A DNA stretch of 64,000 nt from Longispora albida DSM 44784 (GCF_000379825.1 NZ_KB903820.1:38590-102589), one strand, 5' to 3'. Positions 1 through 8,947 are shown, counted from the stretch's first letter. A program made the numbers and translations. Notes: a model not told the origin generated them from the letters alone.

Positions 1-1073
1 AGCCAGGGCAGCGCCCGGGGCTGAGCCAGTGCCGCGACCGCGCTGGCGCCATCCCGCCGCAGAGCCAGCCCGAGCGCGGTGATCGCGGCCAGGACGGTCG
101 CAGCGGTGAGGATCTGACGGAATCTCCACCGGAGGAGACCGACCGCTGCCCCCGCGACCAGCGCCACGTGGGTGAGCAGGTGGACGCCGATGAAGAAGAG
201 CGCGAACGCCGCGCCCTTCCGGCTGGCCGCGAAACGGAGCAGGCCGGCGTTCACGCCGCAGAAGAACAGGAGCAGGGCCACCGGCACGGCGAGCCATGCC
301 GCCGAGACCAGGCCCAGCGGAAGGCTCGCCAGGGAGCCGGCCACCGCCAGGATGCCGAGCGGCCGGTTGGCGGTCAGCGATGCCCTGCCCTTCCGCCGCG
401 CGCCCAGCACAGTCCGGGCCAGCAGCTGGGACCGGCGGAACTGCTCGCGGAGCAGCGGCACCAGCCGGTCGGCCTCGTCGTGCCGGGCCACCACCTGGTC
501 GGTGAGCAGGATCGGCCGGGGTGCGAGCCGGTCGCTGTACTCCAGGTCTTCGGAGTCGCGGAGGGTCTCGTCGAAGGGGCCCACCGCGTCGAACACGGCC
601 CTGGGCATCGCGGTCTGGGCGAAGAACGCTGTCCGGACTGGACCGACGGCGGCCTGGCGCCACCAGTAGGCGTGCAGGGTCTTGTACCACTCGACCGGGC
701 CGTCGTCGATCAGCGGCTCGGCGGCGATGATCCCGTGTACACAGTCGTAGCCATCGGCGAGCAGCCGCACCGCGTTCTCGATGGCATCGGGTTCGAGCGC
801 CTCGTCCGCGTCGAGGAAGAACAGGATCTCACCGGTACTGGCCGCCACGCCGGCGTTCCGGGCCGCCGACACCCCTTGGTTGACCGGCAGCTCGATCAGG
901 TGGCACGGGTACCCGGAGGCGATCTCCCGTGACTGGTCAGCGCTGCGGTCGTCGACAACAAGAATCTCATGAATCTTTAAAGTTTGCGAACAGATAGAGT
1001 CCAGGCAGGCGCCCAGCGTCTTTTCCGCGTTGAAGCAGGGCACGATCACCGACACGGGGGGTGGGTTCGACAT
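1..1073 (-). CDS. Glycosyltransferase family 2 with C-terminal membrane segments (3' end outside window)
   Basis: Reading from the ATG at 1073 leftward, the frame stays open to base 1, so the gene is cut by the window edge after about 357 codons. The N-terminus has the GT-A fold start 'VSVIVPCFN' (residues 7-15), an 'VVDD' nucleotide-sugar loop (39-42), 'NQGVSAARN' (65-73) and a metal-binding 'DAD' (88-90), all typical of family 2 inverting transferases. From about residue 230 onward several hydrophobic stretches suggest membrane anchoring. GT2 enzymes transfer a sugar from a nucleotide-sugar donor; acceptor and product cannot be told here. It is divergent from the MocR-type regulator, with 131 bp between the two start codons. 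Both substrate and pathway are unknown because its downstream neighbours are outside the window. Confidence 0.85.
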   Translation of the reverse strand, partial: MSNPPPVSVIVPCFNAEKTLGACLDSICSQTLKIHEILVVDDRSADQSREIASGYPCHLIELPVNQGVSAARNAGVAASTGEILFFLDADEALEPDAIENAVRLLADGYDCVHGIIAAEPLIDDGPVEWYKTLHAYWWRQAAVGPVRTAFFAQTAMPRAVFDAVGPFDETLRDSEDLEYSDRLAPRPILLTDQVVARHDEADRLVPLLREQFRRSQLLARTVLGARRKGRASLTANRPLGILAVAGSLASLPLGLVSAAWLAVPVALLLFFCGVNAGLLRFAASRKGAAFALFFIGVHLLTHVALVAGAAVGLLRWRFRQILTAATVLAAITALGLALRRDGASAVAALAQPRALPW

Positions 1074-1204
1074 GCGCTCGATTCCTCATCGATCGACGAC
1101 CCTCAACGTTCGCGCAACGTCGCGCACCTCCTTTCTATGGCCTCGGCCCGCCGGGCGCCCGTACCAATTCCCGCCCGGGAATCCGTGCCAATTCGGAGCT
1201 GTCG

Positions 1205-2593
1205 ATGCTGCTGAACCTCGATGAACAGACCGGCCCCAGGCACGCCCGCGTCGCGTCGGCACTGCGCGCCGCGATCCGCCAGGGCCGGCTCAGCCCCGGC
1301 GCCAGCCTGCCGCCGAGCCGGCAGCTCGCCGCGGAACTCGGGTACTCCCGATGGGTGGTGACCGAGGCCTACGCCCAGCTGACGGCCGAGGGGTACCTGG
1401 AAGCCCGCACCGGCTCGGCGACCCGCGTCAGCACACTGTGGACGGACCAGGCGCCCATGCTTGTCCAGCCCGCGCCGCCCCCTTCGCCAGCCGAGCCCCG
1501 GTATGACCTGCTGCCCGGCATGCCCGACCTCCGCGCCTTCCCCCGGGCCCGCTGGACCGAGGCGCTCCGGGAGGCTTCCCGGACCATGACCCACCACGAC
1601 CTCGGCTACCCGGTCCTGGCCGACGGCGGGCTGCCCGAGGTCCGCCGGATCCTGACGGAGTACCTGGTCCGCAACCGGGGCGTCACCACGGCCGGTACCG
1701 AACTGCGGATCACCAGCGGGGTCTGCGACGGGCTCAGCCAGGTGTTCCGGGCCCTGTATCGCAGCGGCATCCGCTCGGTGGCGGTGGAGGACCCGAGCTG
1801 GCAGCGCCCGGTGCGCGCCGCCCGCCAATGTGGACTGACCGTGGTACCGATCGGAGTGGACGACGAGGGCATCCTCGTCGAGGAGCTGTTCGGCCGCCCG
1901 GAGGTCCGCGCGGTGCTGGCCACCCCGGCTCACCAGTTCCCGATGGGCGTCGTGCTCAGCAAGAGACGGCGCAAGGCGCTCCTCGACTGGCTGCGGCAGG
2001 TGGGCGGGGTGCTGCTGGAGGACGACTACGACACCGAGTTCCGGTACGACCGTTCGCCGCCGCCGGCGACGCAGACCCTGGATCCGGAGCGGGTCTTCCT
2101 GTTCGGCTCGACCAGCAAGACCCTGGCCCCGGCCGTCGGCGTCGGCTGGATGCTCCACCCGGCCGCGTGGTCCGAGGCGCTGCGCGAGGCGAACCCGGTG
2201 GTGGCCAGCCCCTCTGCGCTCGCGCAGACCGCCTTCGGGCACCTGGTGACCACCGGCGCGTTCGACCGTCACCTGCGGGACAGCCGGCGCAGGTTACGCC
2301 GGCGGCGCGACACCCTGGTCCAAGCGCTCACCGAACAGCTCCCCAGGCACCGGCTGTCCGGCATCGCGGCCGGCCTGCACATCGTCGTGCACCTCGACGG
2401 CAGCTCGCCGGTCGACGTGCCGGCCATCGTCAGCGAGACGCGCGCCCAGGGCATCCGCCTGTGCGACCTCGACACCTTCCGCAGCGAGCCGGACCCGGAG
2501 CGGCCAGGACTGGTCCTCGGCTACGGCAACCTGGCCGACGCCGTGGTCACGGAGGCCGTCACCCGGCTGGCCGGCCACCTCGCCTCGCGGTGA
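1205..2593 (+). CDS. MocR/PdxR-type GntR regulator with aminotransferase domain
   Basis: A 462-aa protein from the ATG at 1205. The frame is open further upstream, but the homologous N-terminus 'MLLNLDEQTG' and the position of the winged helix favour this start. Residues about 10-75 form a GntR-type winged helix ('LPPSRQLAAELGYSRW'), and residues about 110-460 a class I aminotransferase fold. The PLP-anchoring lysine is in 'FGSTSKTLAP' (K305), and 'LLEDDYDTEF' carries the aspartate that contacts the cofactor. MocR proteins use a dead aminotransferase domain to sense PLP or an amino acid and regulate nearby genes, often pyridoxal synthesis. No pdxST genes are adjacent, so the target is unclear; the divergent glycosyltransferase or the gene itself are candidates. 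Confidence 0.88.
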   Translation: MLLNLDEQTGPRHARVASALRAAIRQGRLSPGASLPPSRQLAAELGYSRWVVTEAYAQLTAEGYLEARTGSATRVSTLWTDQAPMLVQPAPPPSPAEPRYDLLPGMPDLRAFPRARWTEALREASRTMTHHDLGYPVLADGGLPEVRRILTEYLVRNRGVTTAGTELRITSGVCDGLSQVFRALYRSGIRSVAVEDPSWQRPVRAARQCGLTVVPIGVDDEGILVEELFGRPEVRAVLATPAHQFPMGVVLSKRRRKALLDWLRQVGGVLLEDDYDTEFRYDRSPPPATQTLDPERVFLFGSTSKTLAPAVGVGWMLHPAAWSEALREANPVVASPSALAQTAFGHLVTTGAFDRHLRDSRRRLRRRRDTLVQALTEQLPRHRLSGIAAGLHIVVHLDGSSPVDVPAIVSETRAQGIRLCDLDTFRSEPDPERPGLVLGYGNLADAVVTEAVTRLAGHLASR

Positions 2594-2786
2594 TCACCGG
2601 CAGGGCGGGCGTTTGCTGTCCCATGTGCTGCGCGCCGTTCCTGGCCCAGTCTTCACATGGCCCACCCCGACGGTCAGCGCACCGCGGCAAGCGCACGAGG
2701 TAACAGAAGAGCAAGATCTTGATCTGGTACGCCGTGATCGCCCCGGGCGGGACGGGTCTGGGCGGTGCGGGCAGGGCCGTCCGCGC

Positions 2787-3635
2787 TCAGTCCGCACGGA
2801 AGTCCCGGGCCAGGATGTGGCCGAGCTGCAGCCGCCCGGTGGCCCGGTAGCGGTCCATCAGGGTGCGGACCTCGGCCGCGATCGTGCGCCTGCTCAGATC
2901 GAGCCGCCGGGCGACGCCCTCGTCGGTGTGGCCGGCGACGAGCATCGCGACGATCGCCTGCTGCCGGTCGGTGAGCCTGACGTCGGGCTCGGCGTCGGTC
3001 CAGTGCCATTCGAAGAGGGCCTGCAGTGCCTCGACGAGCACCGGGTCGGTGACCGGGACCTGCCGGCCGGCCATGACGAACGCGGCGAACCTGCGGTCGA
3101 CCACCATCAGAGTGCCGGGCAGCTGCCGTGTCCTGCGGTGCCCGGCGAGAATCTCGGCGTCGGCCGCCGGCGGCGCGAATTCACCCCCGGCCAGGCTGAT
3201 GCCGCGGACCGCGACGCCCCGGCCCCACGCGCCGAGCAGGCCCGGGACGCGTCGCTCGACATCGGGGAGGCCGGTCGTCACCACGTCGCACATGAGCAGG
3301 ATCTCGGCGCGGGCCTGGTCGAGCACGCCGCCCGGTGGCGCCGCCACGCCACCAGCGGCCGGAGGCAGGGGCGACGCGGGCCGTGACGTCAGGTGGCGCA
3401 GGACCGGCCGGTGCGGGCGGGCCGCCCACAGCGGCCCCTGGATCGCAGCGACCACCACGGCGAGATCGTGCGCGCCGAGCGCCTCGACGGCGGGGCGGAC
3501 CCGGGAGGAGTGCAGGCCGAGCAGCCGGCTGAGGTCCTGCTCGGCGGCCGGTCCGGAGTGGACGAGGGTGCGGTACACCAGATCGGCGTCGGGGGACAGG
3601 CCATGCCGGGTCAAAACGGGGATCGGATCCGTCAT
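2787..3635 (-). CDS. LuxR-family HTH transcriptional regulator
   Basis: A 282-aa protein starting at the ATG at 3635; the frame extends upstream but residues from 'MTDPIPVLTR' look like the true N-terminus. The N-terminal 65 residues resemble a TrmB-like winged helix ('AEQDLSRLLGLHSSRVRPAV'). The middle contains a region that could be a phospholipase-D-like or TrmB-type sensor fold, and the C-terminus carries a LuxR/GerE helix-turn-helix ('LTDRQQAIVAMLVAGHTDEG', about 217-236, continuing into 'LSRRTIAAEV'). This layout is common in actinobacterial solitary regulators of unknown target. It is divergent from the secreted lectin at 3759 with 123 bp between the starts, so control of that gene is possible but unproven. 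Confidence 0.8.
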   Translation of the reverse strand: MTDPIPVLTRHGLSPDADLVYRTLVHSGPAAEQDLSRLLGLHSSRVRPAVEALGAHDLAVVVAAIQGPLWAARPHRPVLRHLTSRPASPLPPAAGGVAAPPGGVLDQARAEILLMCDVVTTGLPDVERRVPGLLGAWGRGVAVRGISLAGGEFAPPAADAEILAGHRRTRQLPGTLMVVDRRFAAFVMAGRQVPVTDPVLVEALQALFEWHWTDAEPDVRLTDRQQAIVAMLVAGHTDEGVARRLDLSRRTIAAEVRTLMDRYRATGRLQLGHILARDFRAD

Positions 3636-3758
3636 GGGTCCAGGTTCGCACAAATGCGCAGTGAGGGGCATCAATGTCTGGCGTGTCGGTTCCGGCCGGG
3701 ACACGCTGTCGACCGGCGGGCCACCGCCCGCCGGGACCACCACGACGAAGGAGTTCTC

Positions 3759-4277
3759 ATGGCGAAGAAACTGCGCAGGGCCCTGGCCGGAATCGCCGGG
3801 GCGCTCGCCCTGTTCGGGAGCCTGGCCGTCTCGGCTCCGGCCACAGCGGCCCCCGCGAACACGGATCCGGCCCCCGCGAGCACGAGTCAGGCCCTCGCGA
3901 CCTGGAACCTGCACACCGCTCTGAACGGCAAGTGCCTGGACGTGCTCGGCCTCAACAACAACAACGGCGCGCCCGCCGGCGTGTGGGACTGCTGGGGCGG
4001 ATCGAACCAGAGCTGGTACTGGGACAACGGCCGGATCCGCAGCAGCTTCAACCACAAGTGCCTGGACCTGCTCGGCTTCAACAACAACAACGCCGCCCCG
4101 GTCGGCATGTGGGACTGCAACTGGGCCTCCAACCAGCAATGGTCCTGGTACGGCTCGATGATCCGCAGCGGCATGAACGGCAAGTGCCTGGACGTGCAGA
4201 ACTTCAGCAACGCCAACGGCGCGCGGGTCGTCATGTACCCGTGCTACAACACCGCCAACCAGCGCTGGTACCACTAA
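3759..4277 (+). CDS. Secreted ricin-type beta-trefoil lectin
   Basis: A 172-aa protein with an 'AAGGAG' ribosome binding site about 5 nt before the ATG at 3759. Residues 1-31 are a Sec signal peptide (KKLRR n-region, hydrophobic core, cleavage near 'ATAAPA'). After a short Pro/Ala/Thr spacer come three repeats of about 42 residues. Each has a 'NGKCLDV'-like element and a QxW motif ('QSW', 'QQW', 'QRW'), which define the ricin B beta-trefoil fold. Such stand-alone lectins bind galactose- or xylose-type glycans outside the cell. No enzyme domain is fused. The gene is followed by two strong hairpins and appears monocistronic. Confidence 0.9.
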   Translation: MAKKLRRALAGIAGALALFGSLAVSAPATAAPANTDPAPASTSQALATWNLHTALNGKCLDVLGLNNNNGAPAGVWDCWGGSNQSWYWDNGRIRSSFNHKCLDLLGFNNNNAAPVGMWDCNWASNQQWSWYGSMIRSGMNGKCLDVQNFSNANGARVVMYPCYNTANQRWYH

Positions 4278-4283
4278 CCGCAT

Positions 4284-4315
4284 CGGGGTTCCGCACCGCC
4301 CGGCGCGGAGCCCCG
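4284..4315 (+). terminator. Hairpin terminator after the lectin gene
   Basis: The arms 4284-4294 and 4305-4315 are complementary over 11 positions with one G-U pair, and the loop is 10 nt. It starts 6 bases after the lectin stop codon. There is no U-tract, as is common in very GC-rich actinobacteria. Confidence 0.65.
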
Positions 4316-4341
4316 CCCCCTCCGGCACGCCGCGCCCGATG

Positions 4342-4374
4342 ACTGCCGCCGAAAGACCGGGGTTCGGCGGCAGT
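4342..4374. terminator. Second perfect hairpin downstream of the lectin
   Basis: Arms 4342-4353 (ACTGCCGCCGAA) and 4363-4374 are perfectly complementary over 12 bp with a 9-nt loop. It lies 27 bases beyond the first hairpin and probably acts as a back-up terminator. Confidence 0.6.
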
Positions 4375-4693
4375 GCCGGGGCGCCAGCGAGTCACCAGAC
4401 GATAACGATATCCGCCGTCGCACGCTGAGGAAGCGGATCGGGCGGCAGCAACGACCCGATCCGGGGCAGGCAGCTTCGGGGCAGGCCGAAACTCGTCGGT
4501 TCACGACCGCGCATCCCCCATGGTTCTACGGGAGCGTGTATGTCCAGATCGGACACGAGGATCAGAAGACGCGGCCCGCCGAGGCCCGCAACGCCCGTTG
4601 TAGGCTCGGGACCGGCTTGAAGCGGGTCAGGCTCACCGGCGAGCGTGACGAGGCCACGAACCGGCAGGCGAGCAGGTCCCTGACGGAGGCTTC
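4375..4693. other. Intergenic stretch, no gene recognised
   Basis: About 320 bases without a convincing coding frame. A long antisense frame from 5128 to 4562 covers part of it, but its protein is Pro/Arg-rich and looks like a shadow of the small zinc protein. I see no RNA gene or repeat. Confidence 0.5.
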
Positions 4694-4699
4694 TAGAAT
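4694..4699 (+). promoter_or_regulatory. Putative leaderless -10 element (TAGAAT)
   Basis: TAGAAT ends 6 nt before the ATG at 4706, the spacing expected if transcription starts at or next to the start codon. A GGAGG at 4685-4689 would sit 16 nt away, too far for a good ribosome site. Confidence 0.5.
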
Positions 4700-4705
4700 G
4701 CCCTG

Positions 4706-4987
4706 ATGTCCGCCGGCCTCGTTCCTCACACCTGCCCGGGCTGCGGTCAGTCGAGTCAGATGCTGCCCGAGCTCCGGTTCAGGCCGTGTCGGCGGTGCAC
4801 CGCGATCGAGCTCTGGCCACGGATCCCGCCGTCGGTTCAACGGGAATTCCTTGAACAGGTGGCCGCCGGGAGGTTCGTGCATGCGATGGGCAAGCTCTGG
4901 CAGGCGGACCTGGCCGAGAGGCCGGAGATTCCGGTACTGCACGAACTGATCGACCTGGCCGGCAGCGGGGAGATTATCGCCACCTAG
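4706..4987 (+). CDS. Small zinc-ribbon-like protein, function unknown
   Basis: A 93-aa protein with two cysteine pairs near the N-terminus ('CPGCG' at residues 10-14 and 'CRRC' about 28-31), which could form a zinc ribbon. The rest is mostly helical and acidic ('FLEQVAAGRFVHAMGKLWQ'). There is no signal peptide or membrane segment. I do not recognise the family; the upstream -10 element and reasonable codon use argue that it is real. It is isolated, with about 320 bases empty upstream and 400 downstream. Confidence 0.6.
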   Translation: MSAGLVPHTCPGCGQSSQMLPELRFRPCRRCTAIELWPRIPPSVQREFLEQVAAGRFVHAMGKLWQADLAERPEIPVLHELIDLAGSGEIIAT

Positions 4988-5386
4988 CTCAGAGGGCGGC
5001 CCCAGCGATGAGGTTCGCCGCCGAGCGACGCGCCGGCTCAGAGGTGCCAGACCGACAAGCACAGCGGTATCAATGCTCCGATGTGGTTGGTGTGTCTTTG
5101 CTGGGTTCCTGCCGGCCGGTAGGGTCATTGCCGGTGTGCCGGGAAGCCTGGTCGGCTCCGTGACCGTGTGGTCGCGTGGAAGCTGACCGGAGGTCTGTGA
5201 TGCGCGCGCTCGTCTCGGTCCCTGTCCGGCTCATCGCGGCCCCGGCCGGCCAGCTGTCCTCTGCGGCATGTCGCCGGTCATCGGCGCCCGCCACCGGCAT
5301 GCCTGGAGCGTGGCGGAGAGGTGTCAAACAAGCCGGGCAGGATGGTTGGATGGGTAACCCACTGGCTGTCGAGAGGGCAGGGAGTT
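4988..5386 (+). promoter_or_regulatory. 400-nt leader region before the antiporter operon, possibly a structured RNA
   Basis: No convincing gene lies here. The stretch 5111-5190 is rich in short complementary segments: GGA-GCC around 5145-5151 can pair with GGCTCC to its right with one bulge, and GTGACC-GTGT-GGTCGC is a compact hairpin near 5160-5175. In other bacteria, potassium and cation antiporter operons are often preceded by ion- or c-di-AMP-sensing riboswitches. I cannot match this stretch to a consensus by eye, so the riboswitch idea is inference from position and structure only. Confidence 0.3.
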
Positions 5387-5869
5387 ATGGACACTGAGCG
5401 CACGTCGTTGCCGGGTATCGGGTTCCAGCACGTGTTCACCACCGCGCGCAACCGGCGGATCGGGGTGGTGTCGCACCGCAGTGGCCGACGCGACCTGGTG
5501 ATCTACGACAAGGAAGATCCCGACAGCGCCCTGGTCAGCGTGGAGTTGAGCGTCGATGAGGCCAACGGGCTGGCGGAGCTGATCGGCACGCCCCGGGTGA
5601 CCGAGCGCCTGGCGGAGCTGCGCCGTCAGGTCGACGGGCTGGCCACCGCGCAGCTGGCGATCACCGACGGCTCTCCGTTCGACGGCAACACTCTGGGCGA
5701 CACCCAGGCCCGGTCCCGTACGGGCGCGTCGATCGTCGCGGTGGTGCGCGGCCACGAGGTGGTGGCCAGCCCGCGCCCGGACTTCACGTTCCACGGCGGC
5801 GACATCGTCGTCGTCGTCGGTACCGAAGAAGGTGTGGCCGCGGTCGCGACCATCCTCACCAGCGGATAG
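5387..5869 (+). CDS. Cation:proton antiporter regulatory subunit (KhtT-like, TrkA-C domain)
   Basis: A 160-aa soluble protein. The frame is open upstream, but 'CAGGGAG' lies 5 nt before the ATG at 5387 and the N-terminus 'MDTERTSLPGIGFQ' matches KhtT-like regulators. Residues about 1-70 form the N-terminal sensor half ('LVIYDKEDPDSALVSVELS'). Residues about 95-158 form a TrkA-C/RCK-C domain with 'GASIVAVVRG' and 'GDIVVVVGTEEG'. In KhtTU systems the RCK-C domain gates a potassium or cation/proton antiporter in response to pH or c-di-AMP. The antiporter gene follows 34 bases downstream in the same direction, supporting this role. Confidence 0.88.
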   Translation: MDTERTSLPGIGFQHVFTTARNRRIGVVSHRSGRRDLVIYDKEDPDSALVSVELSVDEANGLAELIGTPRVTERLAELRRQVDGLATAQLAITDGSPFDGNTLGDTQARSRTGASIVAVVRGHEVVASPRPDFTFHGGDIVVVVGTEEGVAAVATILTSG

Positions 5870-5903
5870 ACCCCACTTACCCCTCACGGCGGAAGGACCC
5901 TTC

Positions 5904-7079
5904 GTGCACGGAAGCATCCTGCTGGTCGAACTCGGCGCCGTCATCCTCGGACTGGGCCTGCTCGGAGCGCTGTCTGTGCGCTTCTCGATCTCCCCGATCC
6001 CGTTATACCTGCTGGCGGGGCTGGCGTTCGGTCAGGGCGGGGTGCTACCGCTGGCGACCAGCGAGGTGTTCATTTCCACCGGCGCCGAGATCGGCGTCAT
6101 CCTGCTGCTGTTCACCCTGGGCCTGGAGTACACCGCCGGTGAACTCGTCTCCACCCTGCGCACCTCGGCGCCGGCCGGCCTCGTCGACCTGGTCCTCAAC
6201 GCCGCACCCGGCGTGGCCGTCGCCCTGATCCTCGACTGGGGGCTGGTCGCCGCCGTCGCCATGGGCGGCATCACCTACGTCACCTCCTCCGGGATCACCG
6301 CGAAGGTGATGGGCGACCTCGGATGGCTGGGTAACCGCGAAACCCCCGTCGTTCTGTCACTGCTGGTGTTCGAGGACCTCGCCATGGCCTTGTACCTGCC
6401 GATCCTCACGGCACTGCTCGCCGGCGTCGGCCTCCTCGGCGGGGCCGCGACCCTGGGCATCGCCGCGGTCACCATCACCGTCATCCTGATCATCGCTTTG
6501 CGCTACGGCCGCCAGGTCGAAAAGCTGGTCGCCTCGCCCAGCGACGAGGTACTGCTCCTGAAGGTCCTCGGGTTGGTCCTGCTGGTCGCGGGCATCGCCC
6601 AGCAGCTGCAGGTCTCCGCCGCCGTCGGGGCGTTCCTCGTCGGCATCGCCTTGTCCGGGCCCCTGGCCCACACAGCCCGGCAGATCCTCACCCCGCTGCG
6701 GGACCTGTTCGCCGCCGTGTTCTTCGTCTTCTTCGGCCTCAACACCAACCCCGCCGACCTGCCTCCCGTCGCCGGCATCGCCGCACTGCTAGCCGTCGCC
6801 GGCATCGGGACGAAGCTGGCCACCGGCTGGTGGGCCGGCCGCCGCGCCGGCATCGCCACCACCGGCAGGCTCCGCGCCGGCGCGGCGCTGCTGCCGCGCG
6901 GCGAATTCAACATCGTGATCGCGGGCCTTGCGGTAGCCGCCGGCGTCAACCCGCGCCTCGGCCCGCTGGCCGCCGCCTACGTCCTCATCCTCGCAGTCAC
7001 CGGCCCGCTGCTCGCCCGCGCCGCCGAACCCCTCGCCCGCCGCCTCCGCCGACCCCCCGCACCCGCGCCAAGCCCATGA
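5904..7079 (+). CDS. Cation:proton antiporter, CPA2 family (KhtU/Kef-like)
   Basis: A 391-aa integral membrane protein from the GTG at 5904, preceded by 'GGAAGGA' at about 7 nt. Around 12 hydrophobic segments cover the whole length. The CPA2 pattern is clear: the first helix 'LLVELGAVILGLGLLG', 'SISPIPLYLLAGLAFGQGG', and the late element 'LLPRGEFNIVIAG' near residue 330. There is no C-terminal RCK/TrkA-N domain, which explains why the soluble regulator is encoded separately just upstream. The pair would export K+ or other monovalent cations in exchange for protons. Upstream frame extension to 5832 overlaps the regulator gene and lacks a ribosome site. Confidence 0.9.
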   Translation: MHGSILLVELGAVILGLGLLGALSVRFSISPIPLYLLAGLAFGQGGVLPLATSEVFISTGAEIGVILLLFTLGLEYTAGELVSTLRTSAPAGLVDLVLNAAPGVAVALILDWGLVAAVAMGGITYVTSSGITAKVMGDLGWLGNRETPVVLSLLVFEDLAMALYLPILTALLAGVGLLGGAATLGIAAVTITVILIIALRYGRQVEKLVASPSDEVLLLKVLGLVLLVAGIAQQLQVSAAVGAFLVGIALSGPLAHTARQILTPLRDLFAAVFFVFFGLNTNPADLPPVAGIAALLAVAGIGTKLATGWWAGRRAGIATTGRLRAGAALLPRGEFNIVIAGLAVAAGVNPRLGPLAAAYVLILAVTGPLLARAAEPLARRLRRPPAPAPSP

Positions 7080-7258
7080 CCACGGCGCCGCACTACGACC
7101 ACGGCACCCTCCACCCCGACTGCCGGCGGCCCTGCACCGCGCCCTGTTCGTCAACGCCGACAGCCGGGGTGGCAGCAGCCCCACGCCGGAGCGCAGTGGC
7201 GAAGCAGCACGGTGCTGAGTACGGGTGGCGTGCCGCTGAGGGCTTCACGCCGGGTCTC

Positions 7259-8227
7259 TTATGGCCTCTGTGAGCCGGTGCCAGCACGACGGAGGCGCTC
7301 GCGGGCCTCATTCTCCGACAGGGAGGTGATGGGCTGCCCGACGGCATGCTGATGTTTGGCGTCGAAGGCCCTGGTCCAGACGCCTGCCGCCCACGACCGT
7401 TCACGTTCGTCGGCGCTGAACTCCCGGCCACGCGCCTGGCAATACGCGACGAGAAACCGCTCGGTGTCCTCGACGGTGGCGAGTTCGTCCACGCTGACGG
7501 TCGAATACAGCGCGGCAGCAAAGCCGGCCAGGACGGGTTCACTTTCAGCGATCACGCTGTCCCAGTCGTGCACTACCAGCAGCGCGTCTGCGCTCCAGCG
7601 CAGGTTGCCGGCAAGCCAGTCACAGTGGCCGATCACGGCGCCGGACTCGCTGGCTCGCAGCCGGTCGCGGGCGCGGCGCCCGGCATCGTCGATCCATTCT
7701 GCGCCGGCCACCTCGTTGAGGTTGACACCGGGATCCTCCTCCGGGCACGGCCACAGACCATCCCCGGCATGGTTCCAGGCCGCCCACGACGGTGCCGGGT
7801 CGAGCGTGGACACCTCGACTGGCCGGGGAGCTAGCCGGATCAGTCTCGCGAACGCCTCAGCGGAGGCCACGACCGCGTGGTCCGTGCTCGGGAGCATCGC
7901 ACCGCCGGGGACGTAGGTCTCTGCGGTTGCGACGTCGCCGCCGAAGGCAGCAGGGCCGGTGAGCGGCCGGGGACACGGATAGCCGGCCTGGAACATGCGG
8001 CGCTGGACTTCGACGCATGCCGCTATCCGCAGCGAGTACGGGCGAACCTTGACCACGACCTCACGGCCGTCAGTCAGCCGGAGCCCGACAACGGCAGACA
8101 GGTACCCGGACCTGAACAGCTCCTCGGATGGCGGGCTGCCCAGATGCTCCAGGCACCACCGAGCAAGGTTGCCAGGATCGACGGCACGCCCGCGAGGTGA
8201 CATCTGAGCATCTTCCCATGCGCTCAT
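7259..8227 (-). CDS. Phosphotransferase of the APH/choline kinase fold
   Basis: A 322-aa cytosolic protein starting at the ATG at 8227. It has the protein-kinase-like APH fold. Residues about 48-62 carry the nucleotide-binding 'REVVVKVRPYS' lysine, about 208-218 the catalytic loop 'GHCDWLAGNL' (a variant of HGDxxxxN with Cys for Gly), and about 227-232 the metal-binding 'VHDWDS'. Family members phosphorylate small molecules including aminoglycosides, choline and homoserine; the substrate cannot be predicted here. Its 3' end is convergent with the antiporter gene, 179 bases away. It appears monocistronic. Confidence 0.8.
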   Translation of the reverse strand: MSAWEDAQMSPRGRAVDPGNLARWCLEHLGSPPSEELFRSGYLSAVVGLRLTDGREVVVKVRPYSLRIAACVEVQRRMFQAGYPCPRPLTGPAAFGGDVATAETYVPGGAMLPSTDHAVVASAEAFARLIRLAPRPVEVSTLDPAPSWAAWNHAGDGLWPCPEEDPGVNLNEVAGAEWIDDAGRRARDRLRASESGAVIGHCDWLAGNLRWSADALLVVHDWDSVIAESEPVLAGFAAALYSTVSVDELATVEDTERFLVAYCQARGREFSADERERSWAAGVWTRAFDAKHQHAVGQPITSLSENEARERLRRAGTGSQRP

Positions 8228-8432
8228 GGCCCTGGGCGGGCACCAACACCACGATCGCCCGGCCGCAACCTCTCCAAACCGGTCAGGTCACCCGCCTGGC
8301 AAATTACCGAAATGCCGAACCCGTGCCTGGCGACCCCGACGCCGGCTGATGCTTCGTGCAGCCGCTGCCCACTCAGCCTGGTTACTGCTGGCGCCGGGCG
8401 GCCGGGCGGTTACGGGCGCAGCAGGCACCGCC

Positions 8433-8675
8433 ATGACAATGCCCGCCGCCGAGCGGCTCGGCCTGGAGATCAAACGGGCCGAGCAGGAACTGATGAGCGC
8501 CAAGCAGGCAGCCCTGCGGGAGGCGGGGCTGACCGTGGGGCAGTACGCGGCGCTGTTCGCCCTCGCTGAGCAGCCCGGTATCTCCGGCGCGGCCCTGGCC
8601 AGGGCCTGCCTGGTCACCCCGCAGAACATGGCGGCGGTGCTCAAGGTCCTCGGCTGCGCCTGCCACTCCGAGTAA
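8433..8675 (+). pseudogene. Truncated MarR-family regulator
   Basis: From the ATG at 8433 the 80-residue product matches the N-terminal half of MarR proteins: the dimer helix 'LGLEIKRAEQELMSAKQAAL' and the first helices of the winged helix 'LTVGQYAALFALAEQPGISG' and 'ALARACLVTPQNMAAVLKVL'. MarR proteins normally continue for another 60-80 residues with the wing and C-terminal helices. Here the frame ends at TAA (8673-8675) right after 'GCACHSE', and none of the downstream frames restores the missing part. It is therefore most likely a decayed remnant. Confidence 0.65.
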
Positions 8676-8947
8676 TCGAGAAACGTGGATGAAACTGTGG
8701 TCGCTGCCGAAGGTGCCGACCCTCAGCGGCCTCGCAAATGCCCTACAGGATGGAAGGGTCGCGCGCCTGGTAAGTACATTCTCGTCTTTTGTGGCATGTG
8801 GGAGCTGGGTCACTGCTGGGCTGAAGCCGGGAGGGGCTGCGGACGGCGCGCTGCTGCTTTATCGTGCCTTGATCGCCGCCGCCTGAGCTGACCGCACCGC
8901 GACCGCCCCGGCGGGCGGCACCCCACCCCCGAGAAGACGGGACACCG

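Noticed and set aside
2613..3924. Long plus-strand frames over the LuxR-type gene
   Set aside because: Shadows of the minus-strand regulator; no recognisable domain.
8685..8891. Short frames after the MarR remnant
   Set aside because: They encode short peptides without similarity to the missing MarR half and lack a ribosome site.
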